Assembly (NCBI GenBank): GCA_009746045.1
Contig: RPFO01000016.1
Location: 1,140,104-1,202,103, forward strand
DNA length: 62,000 nucleotides
DNA from: Mesostigma viride
Taxonomy: Eukaryota > Streptophyta > Mesostigmatophyceae > Mesostigmatales > Mesostigmataceae
Direction: 5' to 3'
The notes under the pieces are model-generated. The model was not told the origin of the DNA. It made no database searches and was given only the letters and a program-made list of their open reading frames with translations. The position numbers and the translations under genes were made by a program. Shown here in pieces: positions 1-25,775 of the stretch. Each line of letters opens with the position of its first letter. The stretch's first letter is position 1.

Positions 1-575
<575 letters not shown>

Positions 576-577
576 CA

Positions 578-641
578 TCAGCTTTGCGGCGTACTATCGC
601 TGGTCGAGGCCGGGCCCACACAACCACTTTCACTACCCCCC

Positions 642-682
<41 letters not shown>

Positions 683-743
683 CTCACTTTTTCTCATTCC
701 CCGCCACCAACTGCACTGCTTGCAAACGCTGGTGAGGCCGGGC
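578..743 (+). repeat. Two decayed copies of the exon 1 acceptor edge
   Basis: The true acceptor and first ~30 coding bases lie at 831-861. Related sequence occurs at 578-609 and 707-743, each starting CA(G/A) and carrying a recognisable CGCTGGT core. Spacing is about 129 and 124 bp. A poly-C tract (about 648-681) separates the two copies. The copies are diverged and have no open extension. Confidence 0.65.
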
Positions 744-833
744 CCAAACAAGCGTGCCAACCACCACTCCCACCTCACCTCCCCCCCCACGCCCCTACCC
801 CACCCCACATACCCGCGCACTCTTGGTCACCAG

Positions 834-16942
<16,109 letters not shown>

Positions 16943-17146
16943 GCTAGTGTTTGTCCAGAGGTTGCCCAGATCCTTGGAAAACCTTCGACAGACTAGTCTA
17001 GGGTGATAAGCTAGTGCTTGGTCAACTGGTTGGTGATAAGCTAGTGCTTGGTCAACTGGTTGGTGATAAAAACGTTGTCGAGGGTCTGTCCCTTGCCTAC
17101 AGCCCTACTTGTGCTTGTCCAGGGTTTCTCCAAAGCCTGCATACCG
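16943..17146. repeat. 3' flank of CYFIP with 30-bp direct repeats
   Basis: GATAAGCTAGTG(T/C)TTG follows the stop. A near-perfect 30-bp unit (GGTGATAAGCTAGTGCTTGG TCAACTGGTT) is repeated at about 17001-17062. No further exon was recognised, so the transcript may end here or splice onward. Confidence 0.7.
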
Positions 17147-17401
17147 CAGAGGTCAAAATCACTTTGCGACAAATACTTTGCGAATCGACCTTGCAAACTT
17201 CTATTAACATGCTTTGTTTTAGCTCACAAAGATGCCTCTGTACTTAAATACTATATTTTGTACTATTTTCATCGGATTTTACTATGAAAGCGCCGCGTCG
17301 CCATTGCCATTTTGAATTAGTTTTTCCTCGCAAATCTTAACTTTTACCTTGCTTTGAGGTCGCAAAATAATTTGTCGCAAAGTGATTTTGACCACTACGG
17401 C
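17147..17401. mobile_element. MITE with ~40-bp inverted ends
   Basis: GAGGTCAAAATCACTTTGCG ACAAATA at 17149-17175 is mirrored by ATTTGTCGCAAAGTGATTTTGACC at 17368-17391. The ~255-bp AT-rich interior has no coding content. Target duplication is not clear. Confidence 0.7.
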
Positions 17402-19318
17402 TAGCGTTTGGCTCTCCAGAGCCTGAACTAGTGTTTGTCCAGGGGGTCTTTGAAGACCAAGGTGTAGAGAAAGAAAACGCTAGAGAAGCAAGGTGTGGAC
17501 AGGAGACAGGGAAATGATGCTTGTGATGAAACCAAAACAAGGTGTAAACAAGTTGTAAACAGGGTGTTATCATTTTTCTTAGAGGGGGTGTTGTACACAA
17601 AACATTTGAACAAGGTGTGGACAGAGGAATGGTGCTTGCAGGCGGTTGGTCCGCGGGAGAACAATCAAATGTGCGTATGGTATCCATGCGTATACATACA
17701 TGGGCTATTTGCCATTCCGTTGGTAGGGTTGGACTTTTCTACGTTCTGTGTGGTAGCCTGTTATCCCTGCATGGTCCTTATGGCTCTCATTCCTTATCCC
17801 CCCATGGTCCTTACGACTCTGGTTTCCTACTCCTATTGGTCCTTATGACTCCCTAAACCCTAAACAGTTACTTATTTGTGAATATCAATTCAAAACAAGT
17901 TGTTGTAGGTATCATCATAAAAAAACCCTAGGCTGTGCTCATGGAATGCAGCTGTCGAGGAGTGAGGTGTGCCCAAGGGGTTGCTGCCTCGGGAGGGAGG
18001 GCAGAAGGGGGGGGGGAGGGAGTTTCAGGGGGTTTGTCCTAGTGGGCCTATGACTATGCAATGTGACACCATTCAAGGATAGTTCCTTGGACATCGCCAA
18101 GTCTACGGTGTCACGTAGCATCACAGGGGCCTAACTGCTTTTTGTCACCTTGATTAGCCCTTGGTTAAGTTACCTTCACTCTCCTGCAAGCAGGGCCGTA
18201 TGTTGACGCATGCACTTTGCTGGCACACGCATACGCCCACACACATTCCTACTTTTACACATTCCTACTTGCATATTTTTACTTGTACATTCCTAGTGGT
18301 ATACATTCCAACTTGTATAATTGCACCACATGTGTCAGACAATGCATATAATATGGTGGCGGGCAAGTGATGGTATACCTTGCGATGCCACAGGAGCTAG
18401 CTTGGTGACTGCGCACGCTCATGTGGTAATTGCGATGCCACAACAGCTAGTTTGATACAGGATTGGACATCCAACACTGGTTTTATTCCCACAGTTTATT
18501 TTGTATGTGTGGATGTAGGGATTGGATTGAACAATAGGTTGGCATGTTTGAAGACATTGCCTTTTACACTGCATCGCGATTTCAAGGGCATGAATTTTGA
18601 CAAACCTTGCGCTGTGGTTTTGGTCAGGCCGTTTGTATCTGACCGGTACTCACCAGTGACAAACCTAAAATGCCATGCACTGGCTTTGCCTAACGACTGA
18701 ATCTGCCTGTGTCGAAGGAAGCCAGTCATGCACATGCATATCAGTTTTTGCTTGCGCGGACAGAGCCTTGTTGTGCTTCATTTTATAACCGTCTACTCGG
18801 ACCTTGCTTGCTGCGTGTGGTGGCCTCCCTGTACCCACTTGTGTCATCTGCCTTACGTGGCATGCGGCTCATACGTCCACACAGATGCGTTTTCTTTCGA
18901 GCATTTTGCTTCCATGCTGCCTGTGAGCGCCTGATGAGCATACAAATTGGATCGCTGTACCTCAAGACAGCTAGGGAGGTGCTTATTGGCCAGTACTCCC
19001 TACATGTCTAGCCAATTTTTCACGGAATAACCGCGACATTTATGCTGCACCGCTGGCCGCAGCTGCATTGTACTTTTGGAAAGTGCTGATTTTTTTCTCA
19101 TAAGCTTGTACTAACAGATAGTAATTTATTAAGTGAGAGTTGTTGATAAGGTCCCACTCATCTGCATGCCATGAATCGCACTAGACATCATGTCATGCAT
19201 GGTCAAACAGCAAATAGTAAACTAAATGCAGTATCATAGAGACAACCAGCAGTATGTTGATGGTCTTAAATCGATTAAGGGGTTTTCTGATTAAAATATA
19301 AAAGCTCGCGTCAAGCAA
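17402..19318. other. Intergenic, no gene recognised
   Basis: Short open frames (for example 18452-18700 and 18709-19011, + strand) show no family motifs. A telomere-like CCCTAAACCCTAAAC is at 17853-17867. A SINE-like core lies at 19231-19256 (TATCATAGAGACAACCAGC). Confidence 0.6.
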
Positions 19319-19777
19319 TAGACCCCTTCTGAAAAAACCTACCCCGACTAAACTACCCCGACTAAATTAGTCGGGGGTTTTGTCGGGGTACACCGGTCGA
19401 AAGGGCACGTTTCGCCCCTTCTGAAATCACGGACACGGGTCGGACGGCAGCAGGTAGCATATGCACTCTGAGACCGCGTAAGTGGCCTCTGACGCCACTG
19501 GACGTATATATTTGACCAATGACTAGAGTATTTTTCAGTTCAGTTCAGTTCAGACCAGCAGAGTTGGTGCGCAAATCGGTACAGACGCCAGCAGGTCCCG
19601 AGGCGCACCCCGACGAAATTAGTCGGACCCCGACTAATCTACCCCAACTATTTTCCGACTAACGCGAAAATAGTCGGGGTAGATTAGTCGTGGTCCGACT
19701 AATTTCCCCAAAACGCGCCGCGCCAGGAATTTAGTCGGGGTAAATAGTCCGGGTTGGCGGTCTTCAGAAGGGGTCTA
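19319..19777. mobile_element. 459-bp MITE with perfect 15-bp inverted ends
   Basis: The ends are TAGACCCCTTCTGAA (19319-19333) and its exact reverse complement (19763-19777). If the outer TA is the target duplication this fits a Tc1/mariner-type MITE. The interior holds several CCCCGACTAA/TTAGTCGGGG palindromes and a near-perfect hairpin with ~42-base arms (19614-19655 and 19664-19707). Confidence 0.8.
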
Positions 19778-19859
19778 ATTATAAGACACATCGATCCGTG
19801 CAGATCCCAGTGTAAGTCAATCAGAGCTTGGTAGTACCTGCATCCCGGCCGGCATCTGT

Positions 19860-20030
19860 ATGCGTGCATGATCGCTATAACATGACTCCGTTGGGAGATC
19901 ATGTAGCACATATTCCTTGCTGGATGGATTGAGGTGGGCGAAGCCGCGGAACCGAAATAAGCTGACTCTACTTAGCTATCTAGTCTAGAAAAAACACTAA
20001 CTCTACTCAGCAAAGTGCATGTACCCAATC
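19860..20030 (-). mobile_element. Half copy of the long-arm MITE, with LINE hairpin end
   Basis: GAGGTGGGCGAAGCCGCG(G)AACCGAA and the following TCTAGAAAA...ACTCTACTCAGCAAAG match one arm of the element at 57112-57455. The adjoining ACTCCGTTGGGAGATCATGT is the inverted LINE 3' hairpin found in that element's loop. Confidence 0.55.
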
Positions 20031-20100
20031 AAATCAATAGGCACGTGACTGTGTCGCATGGGTGCCACTATACAAAGTAAAGAAACCGGCTCCAAACCCT

Positions 20101-20130
20101 ATATCAAGGAGACAACCAGCGCAGGCCTAT
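20101..20130 (-). mobile_element. SINE-like 3' core
   Basis: ATATCAAGGAGACAACCAGC GCAGGCC is the reverse complement of the dispersed core. It is a short 5'-truncated piece. Confidence 0.55.
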
Positions 20131-21067
20131 ATACACTTAATCAGAAGGAGGGCCAGGGTGCCCTAGCCTAGAGCTTCTCTCACTGTCCCAAGGGGGCAGG
20201 CCACAGAGCGCTCTCTCCGGGCATAATGCATGGTGCGGGTGTATGAACTGCATGCGAGACTGTATGTGTGAGACAACTGAACTGTACTATCGTGCAATTA
20301 TACCTTTATAGACGTACAGCTATGCATCCAGGAATCAATGTTTGTCTAGATATACATTTATCAATTAGCCATTCTTATTCAAGATCTAGACATATCCAGC
20401 CAGGTTTGTGGGTGACCCCTGGGTATGCCCGGCCCTAAAAACCCTCAGGCTCTGCCAGGAGAATATCAAGCCTTTCTCGTGGGCTATCGGGTTTTAGCAC
20501 GCATATGCAACCTACTACGGCCGCCCGGCCCCCACCGGCACAACCGTCATCAATCATCACGGCTGAGCGCCGGTACAGTCGTCTTGGATAGTCCGGAACT
20601 CCTCTCTGTTGATGACACGGAATCGAGCTATATATATCTGCAACTCCAGACGGCCTAGCTGGGCCGGCGAGGGATCGAGTCAAGGCCCTTGTCCTCAGCA
20701 TCCTCCCTTACTGCTGCGAGGTGCATGTGGACCCTGGCTGGACCAGGCGCTGAGCTGAAGCAGCTTGACGGCACTGTCACTCGAATGCTCCGTCACATCC
20801 TCGGCGTCCGCTACCAAGAGCGCTGCACCTGCCGCCGAGAGTCTACAGTGTCAAGCTCCGGCCCTCCGCCTGCTGACTTGTTGACACCCATACTGACCAT
20901 GCGACACCGCCGCCACTGCCTGCCTCCTCTTTGCCGGCCATCTTGCCTCCACAGACCAGGTGAATACCGATGTGGGCCCTGCATGCGGGCGGGCGCGCAC
21001 TTAGGACTGGCCAACCAGGTACTAAGACACCTCCTATGGCGGCAAGCCCCCCTTATCGATCCCGTCG

Positions 21068-21640
21068 TCGTAGCAATGTCGAGTCATGCTCTGCCCATGC
21101 AGGGAGTTACTCCCTGCTGAGAGGCCATTGAATTGAATTGTAACATAACTCCGTTGGGAGTATATGTAGCACATAGCCCTTGAGAGGGGGGGCATATGGC
21201 CTATCATACATCCTAAGCTACTTCCTGCAAGGGTGGGGATGTAAAGGACCCTTGCTCTAGGTGCACCAGGGCACGTGCATCCCCATGATCTTCAAGCTAT
21301 GCCCAGCGAAGGGGGAGCCTGTCATGGGGGGGAAGAGGCCTGAGAGGCCATGTGTACCCTAGCTATAGCCTAGCCACATACCTTCCACCCCATGTGTCAT
21401 GCAGGCCTTCTAGGCCCTCTCCTCAAGCCCCCCCTGGGTGCCTGTGCTTGTTTAGGAGGCATGAACCATCATGGAGGTGCAGGTGCACCTAGTGCACCCA
21501 GAGCAGGTGATAGTTGTACATCCTACACCTGCAGGTTGTCGCCCTTATTGTACTACAAACCCATAGATGCCCCTTTCTCAGGGCTATGTGTTACATATGC
21601 TCCCCACGGAGCTATGATTTTAATTAATTAATTAATTAAT
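21068..21640 (+). mobile_element. 573-bp retroposon insert with (TTAA)n tail
   Basis: It is flanked by an 11-bp duplication, CGATCCCGTCG (21057-21067 and 21641-21651). It ends with the hairpin CTCCCCACGGAG and TTAATTAATTAATTAATT. Internal hairpins are CAGGGAGTTACTCCCTG (21100-21116) and an inverted ACTCCGTTGGGAGT (21147). It has no readable protein. It looks like a 5'-truncated or composite LINE/SINE. Confidence 0.75.
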
Positions 21641-22167
21641 CGATCCCGTCGCAACCCACTGGCAAACTTGCGCGCACCCCGCACCGACGCGGCGCGACCC
21701 GGACCTATGTGATGCAACTGCTTGAGGATGCAGGGCTTCGATCTGGGACTATCTAGCTGTACTCCGCGCCCGCATGATAACAGACAAGGAGTAATGGGCT
21801 GCCGTCTGCGACCGGGCTGGCAAATACGCCGTACTGAGCCGCAAAAATACGGGAGTACGCGTACCGAACGCCCTTGCGGTATAATAAGCGTATTTTTCAC
21901 GGTACGGCAACTGGGCTTAGAAATTTTGGGGGGTACCAGCTAGCGGGCAGCGCGGCGCCGGCCTAGGTTCTTTGGCGCAGCGTTATTAATTACTCCCCAT
22001 TCCATGCAGAAAACTGAACCGCGAACAATGCCTGCAAGGAAATGGCGCGAATAATGCATTATGACTTGGCAGCACTAATATGCCGCGCCGAGCGTGCAGC
22101 GAGGCCAGTGCGGCTGACATGACGTTTAGGCCGGTATTATCAGCCACGCCGAAGAGGTGTCGACAGA

Positions 22168-22590
22168 GTGGGACTATTATGTGCAAAGGAGAAGAAGGTG
22201 GAACAGTCCACTTATCCTTTGACTGGTAAATTGGTCTCTGAGACGAAGCAATACTGCTTATTTTGCAACAAGAACTTCTACACTCCAAGAGCGGGCCCGT
22301 CAGCGCTAGACTTGAGTCCGAGCACACTTTGCCGGCATCTCAGGGTCAGGGGCCAGGTGGCCTGCGACTGAGGTTCCGGAAGATGTACGAAAGCAGCTTC
22401 TCAAGATCGCGGGCATGCAAGAAGACGCACGGCAATGCGGATGCCAAGAGGCAGCACGCATTTAGCAAAGCGGTGGCGGAAATGGGATCGAGGTGGCCGG
22501 CCGGGCCTGCGGCTGCCTCGTCGGCGGCTCCTGTCAACAACGGCCAGCGGCTGATCACGAAGTGCCAATTACCCGGGTTGCCAACACGGG
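22168..22590 (+). pseudogene. BED zinc-finger start of a hAT transposase, frameshifted
   Basis: Residues YCLFCNKNFYT then STLCRHL give the C-x2-C ... H pattern of a BED finger, which binds transposon ends. The frame stops at about 22371; a shifted frame continues with VPEDVRKQLLKIAG, a phrase typical of the post-BED region of hAT proteins. The catalytic domain is absent. Confidence 0.75.
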
Positions 22591-22726
22591 CAATCGTGTA
22601 AGCACAACATCGAACAGGAATCACTGAATGCAGGTCACAAATGAAGGATTCCAACCAAGGATTGCATGTATAACAACTCTCAATCTGAATATTGCATGCA
22701 TGAACATCATAGACGCAAGTCGCAAT

Positions 22727-23517
22727 TAATTAATTAATTAAACACGTGCTCCCGTTGGGGAGTCACGGAGCACCGAAGTGCTTGTAATCCCTGTGTGTGC
22801 ACTACAGGAGAAAGGGCAGAGACCCCCAGTCTCCTTCATGCCAAAGGCATGCCACAGCTGCATTCGGGCGCGCTAGCCAAATGGACACGCTAACGATCCG
22901 GCAAACTGTGGGTGCAATAAGACCCATGTAAGCGTAGCATAACAAGTATAGCGTGGGCAAGTAATCTGAACATAGCCAGGGCGTAGCATGGCTGTACGAG
23001 GACTAGGCTAAGGCTATGGCTGGTTGTGTACCGTGCGTTGGTGGCACGTGACTAGGTATGTTGGCACAGCTAGGCAAACATTCTAGCTAGGCTGCCTTAG
23101 CGGCAGTGACTCCAATGGTTACAAGCTAGGGCTATTGCTGTTCTAGCCCGCTGCATGGGCCGGGGCGTCCACATCTTGTGGTTGATCATCAGGTCCCCGC
23201 CCCTCCAGTACACCTTGGGCTTCTGGGGGTCCTGCTTATGGCGGAGGTATTCCGGCCACAGGTCGCGTCGCTGCTGTTGCTGAGCGGGGGTCAGGTCGTC
23301 ATCCAGCGTCCAGGTGAGGTCGTGCAACCTCTTGCGACGAGAGAGGAACCGCTGCTTATCCTCAGGGGAGGGGAAGGTGAGCAGGAGTCTGGTGGGGGAG
23401 CCGCCTTGTCCCGTGAGTGGGGAAGGCACCCACGCAGTTCTACCTCACCTATAGTAACCAGGCCCATGAGGGCCGGTAAGAAGCTGGTTCTTGAGCTCGT
23501 CAGCAAGAGAGGTTGAC
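22727..23517 (-). mobile_element. ORF1-only L1-like element, 5'-truncated
   Basis: It is inserted in the hAT with target duplication AAGTCGCAAT (about 22717-22726 and 23518-23527). Read on the minus strand it has the end of ORF1, a ~350-bp 3' region, the terminal hairpin GTGCTCC...GGGAGTCACGGAGCAC and a TTAA-repeat tail. No reverse transcriptase is present. Confidence 0.85.
23097..23516 (-). pseudogene. L1-type ORF1 C-terminal domain
   Basis: FPSPEDKQRFLSRRKRLHDL followed by DDLTPAQQQQRRDLWPEYL and a YWRGGDLMINHKMW ending matches the C-terminal domain of L1-like ORF1 proteins (RNA-binding chaperone of the retrotransposition particle). The open frame is 23097-23429, and an upstream ELKNQL... 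segment continues in another frame to 23516. Confidence 0.7.
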
Positions 23518-24004
23518 AAGTCGCAATGCAATGAGCGTGCTGATTGGGTAAGTAATCAATTGGAAAACATGGGGAAATGACATGCTGTGTACGTTCATTA
23601 CCATCTATGCTAAGTGTTTCGATCCCACGCGGATGCACACCCTAAAAATTACCCTTGAGAACTCGGTATATGTTGGCACGCGGTATTTTGGAGCGCGGTA
23701 TTTTGGAGCCAAAATTATATACCAGTATTTTGGAGCCCAAAGTAAATACTCGCGTACCGTACTTGCCAACCCGGGTCTGCGATAAGCACCTTCCTGAGAG
23801 GCATGCTCCGGTTTTATCCCCACGGGCCACGCGGCCCATTGCTAGAATCAATGCAGGGTAGAAGTCCGCATGTGGTCGTTATTGCCCTTGAGGATAGCCG
23901 CTACACTACCGCCTCGATCGTCTGCTATTACAGCTAGAGGACAGCTCTGATGAGGATTATTTCCCCCTCCAGTGAAGTCTATATGGTTGGGGCATCATGC
24001 ATTC

Positions 24005-24085
24005 GCCATACGCCCCTTCTCAGGGATATGTGCTACATGTACTCCCAACGGAGATATGTTACAATTTAATTTCATTCAATTTAAA
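24005..24085 (+). mobile_element. Short LINE 3' end (hairpin CTCCCAACGGAG)
   Basis: About 80 bp inserted into the RTE 3' region, flanked by ATCATGCATTCG and ATCATGTATTCG. The hairpin is followed by an AT-rich tail. The same end occurs at 21575-21640 and 28180-28230, and inverted at 19880 and 21145. Confidence 0.65.
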
Positions 24086-24220
24086 TCATGTATTCGATGC
24101 AGACGATATTAGTAACTTTCAGTGTAGTTATTTTCTAATAGATTAGCATATAGTACTCCGTACGGGCGTGTGCATGGCATGCGCGTGGTGCATGCCCATG
24201 CGCATGACACGCAAGTACTC

Positions 24221-24716
24221 GCTTGCTCATCCGCGTAGAAAAGTATACCCGCCCATCGGGTACTCCGTGGCATGCCTTCAGTGCATGTTCACGCACGCAC
24301 AAGTTTACTTAAATACTGATCAATACACATATTATGCATCCGGTACATTAGCAGATATGCACGGCTGTTGCCCACATCATGGACAGCATGCACCTCATCC
24401 ATGTCATAGTTTTACATGGTTTACAAACACAACAAGTAAAGAAGGTAATGCAGTGTTTATACAAATGAAAATTTATCACAACAACAGCATTTTTCTTCAG
24501 ATGCAATTACTCCCAAGTGAGGAGGTTGCACCACCTTGTGCACCCAGAGTAGACTGTCAACTGCGGCTCTGTTCTCGATCTACCGCCTCCTCTACCTAAC
24601 CCACGTCTAACACTACCTACTAAGTTAGTGAGGCCGCCTGTGCGAAAGACGAACGTGACGAACTAGATCTCAATGCATTAACATAAGTACGACTGTAATA
24701 TGCCATAGGCCATTCA
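24221..24716. other. Intergenic, no gene recognised
   Basis: A 143-codon frame (24168-24599) begins inside the RTE 3' end and has no recognisable motif. Nothing else stands out. Confidence 0.5.
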
Positions 24717-25110
24717 ACCAACTGCCGCTAAGGCAGCCATGCCTAGAATGTTTGCCTAGCTGTGCCAACACACCTAGTCACGTGCCGCCAACGCACGGTA
24801 CACAACCAGCCATAGCCTTAGCCTAGTCCTATAGTACAGCCATGCTACGCCCTGGCTATGTTCAGATTACTTGCCCACGCTCCTTGCTATGATATGCCTC
24901 ACATGGGTCTTATTGCACCCACAGACTGCCGGATCGTTAGCGTGTCCGTTTAGCTAGCGCGCCCGAATGCAGCTGGGGCATGCCTTTGGCATGAAGGAGA
25001 CTGGGGGTCTCTGCCCTTTCTCCTGTAGTGCACACACAGGGATTAAAAGCACTTCGGTGCTCCGTGACTCCCCAACGGGAGCACGAGTTTAATTAATTAA
25101 TTAATTAATT
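24717..25110 (+). mobile_element. 3' end of the ORF1-only L1-like family
   Basis: Starts at CTGCCGCTAAGGCAGCCATG and runs to the hairpin GTGCTCCGTGACTCCCCAAC GGGAGCAC and TTAATTAATTAATTAATT. It is nearly identical to 56730-57110 and to the inverse of 22727-23110, but has no coding part. Confidence 0.85.
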
Positions 25111-25289
25111 CAACCAAAACCCGTTTACTCCAGGATAACGAAGGAAACACCTAAACTGCCATGATGACCCTAGCTATATGCACATGTCAACTCATAACAC
25201 ACGCCGAGTGCAGACCCGGCCGAGGGGTAGGTTGTGCATAAATGATCACCAACGGTCCAGCATGCTCGGGCCAAAGAACAGCTAGTAGA

Positions 25290-25520
25290 GGACATGGGGG
25301 GCCTATAGCTAGGCCTCTCTGTGATTTGGAAGAAGATGATGGACAAGGCCAAGTGGGCCCAGGTCATAGAGGACAACGAGGCCCCCCCAGTGGGGAAGCG
25401 CCCGCGTGTGCAATCCCGTGGGAGGCACGCCAGACAGCTCCCCTAGGGCAGCGTGCGGCTGTCTAGATAGATGTTGTAGTTAGAATGCTGTTAGATAGAT
25501 GTAGTATGTAGCCGATGTAG
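25290..25520 (+). pseudogene. RTE-like C-terminal fragment
   Basis: A short open stretch including MMDKAKWAQVIEDNE and ending at the stop near 25446 resembles MIDKEKWAAICDKH in the RTE fragment at 57618-57830. A GATAGATGTAG-rich 3' region then reaches the AAGT repeats at 25523. Confidence 0.5.
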
Positions 25521-25640
25521 ATAAGTAAGTAAGTAAGTAAGTACTTGCGTGTCATGCGCAAAGGCATGCCACGGAGTACTATGCTAATCTCATTAGAAAA
25601 ATAATTACACAAAAGTTTAAACAAATATCGATGTAGATAG
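25521..25640 (-). mobile_element. RTE 3' end with (ACTT)n tail
   Basis: Read on the minus strand it ends GCATGACACGCAAGTACTTA and then ACTTACTTACTT. It matches the 3' ends at 57491-57600 (-) and 24090-24215 (+). It meets the preceding + strand fragment tail to tail. Confidence 0.7.
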
Positions 25641-25685
25641 ATTAGACCGGTAGGACTGTTGGCACCCATCCATCCATCCATCGGG

Positions 25686-25738
25686 GTTAATGCTCCGTGA
25701 CTCCCCAACGGGAGCACGAGTCTAATTAATTAATTAAT
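25686..25738 (+). mobile_element. Minimal LINE 3' hairpin plus TTAA tail
   Basis: Only GCTCCGTGACTCCCCAACGG GAGCACGAG and a TTAATTAATTAA tail remain, an extreme 5' truncation of the 24717-25110 family. Confidence 0.7.
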
Positions 25739-25775
25739 GCTCGGGCCGACATGGCCCTCGCCTACAGATACACAG

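Larger units (their letters stand above)
21812..23774 (+). mobile_element. Complete but defective hAT-type transposon
   Basis: Inverted ends CCGGGCTGGCAAATACG and CCGGGTTGGCAAGTACG (reverse complement of the right end) are bounded by a perfect 8-bp duplication GTCTGCGA (21804-21811, 23775-23782), the hAT hallmark. It carries only a BED zinc-finger remnant and has itself been invaded by the ORF1-only LINE at 22727-23517. Confidence 0.9.
20660..24220 (+). pseudogene. RTE-like LINE, C-terminal remnant split by later insertions
   Basis: The post-palm reverse transcriptase region is readable in two frames: VKALVLSILPYCCE near 20675 and LDGTVTRMLRHILGVRYQE near 20765-20820. It continues after two interruptions (21652-21811, then 23775-23990) into an acidic C-terminus related to the minus-strand copy at 57618-58523. 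The 3' end (GCATGACACGCAAGTACT) is near 24215. Insertions: 573 bp at 21068-21640 (target duplication CGATCCCGTCG), a hAT at 21812-23774, and a ~85-bp LINE end near 24005-24085. Frameshifts and stops show it is dead. The affinity is inferred from the ALVLSILLYG...RMLRHILGV pattern typical of RTE/CR1-type elements. Confidence 0.75.

Noticed and set aside
18452-19011. Two adjacent + strand frames of 82 and 100 codons
   Set aside because: No motif, no splice or promoter context, and the frames do not join; left as intergenic.
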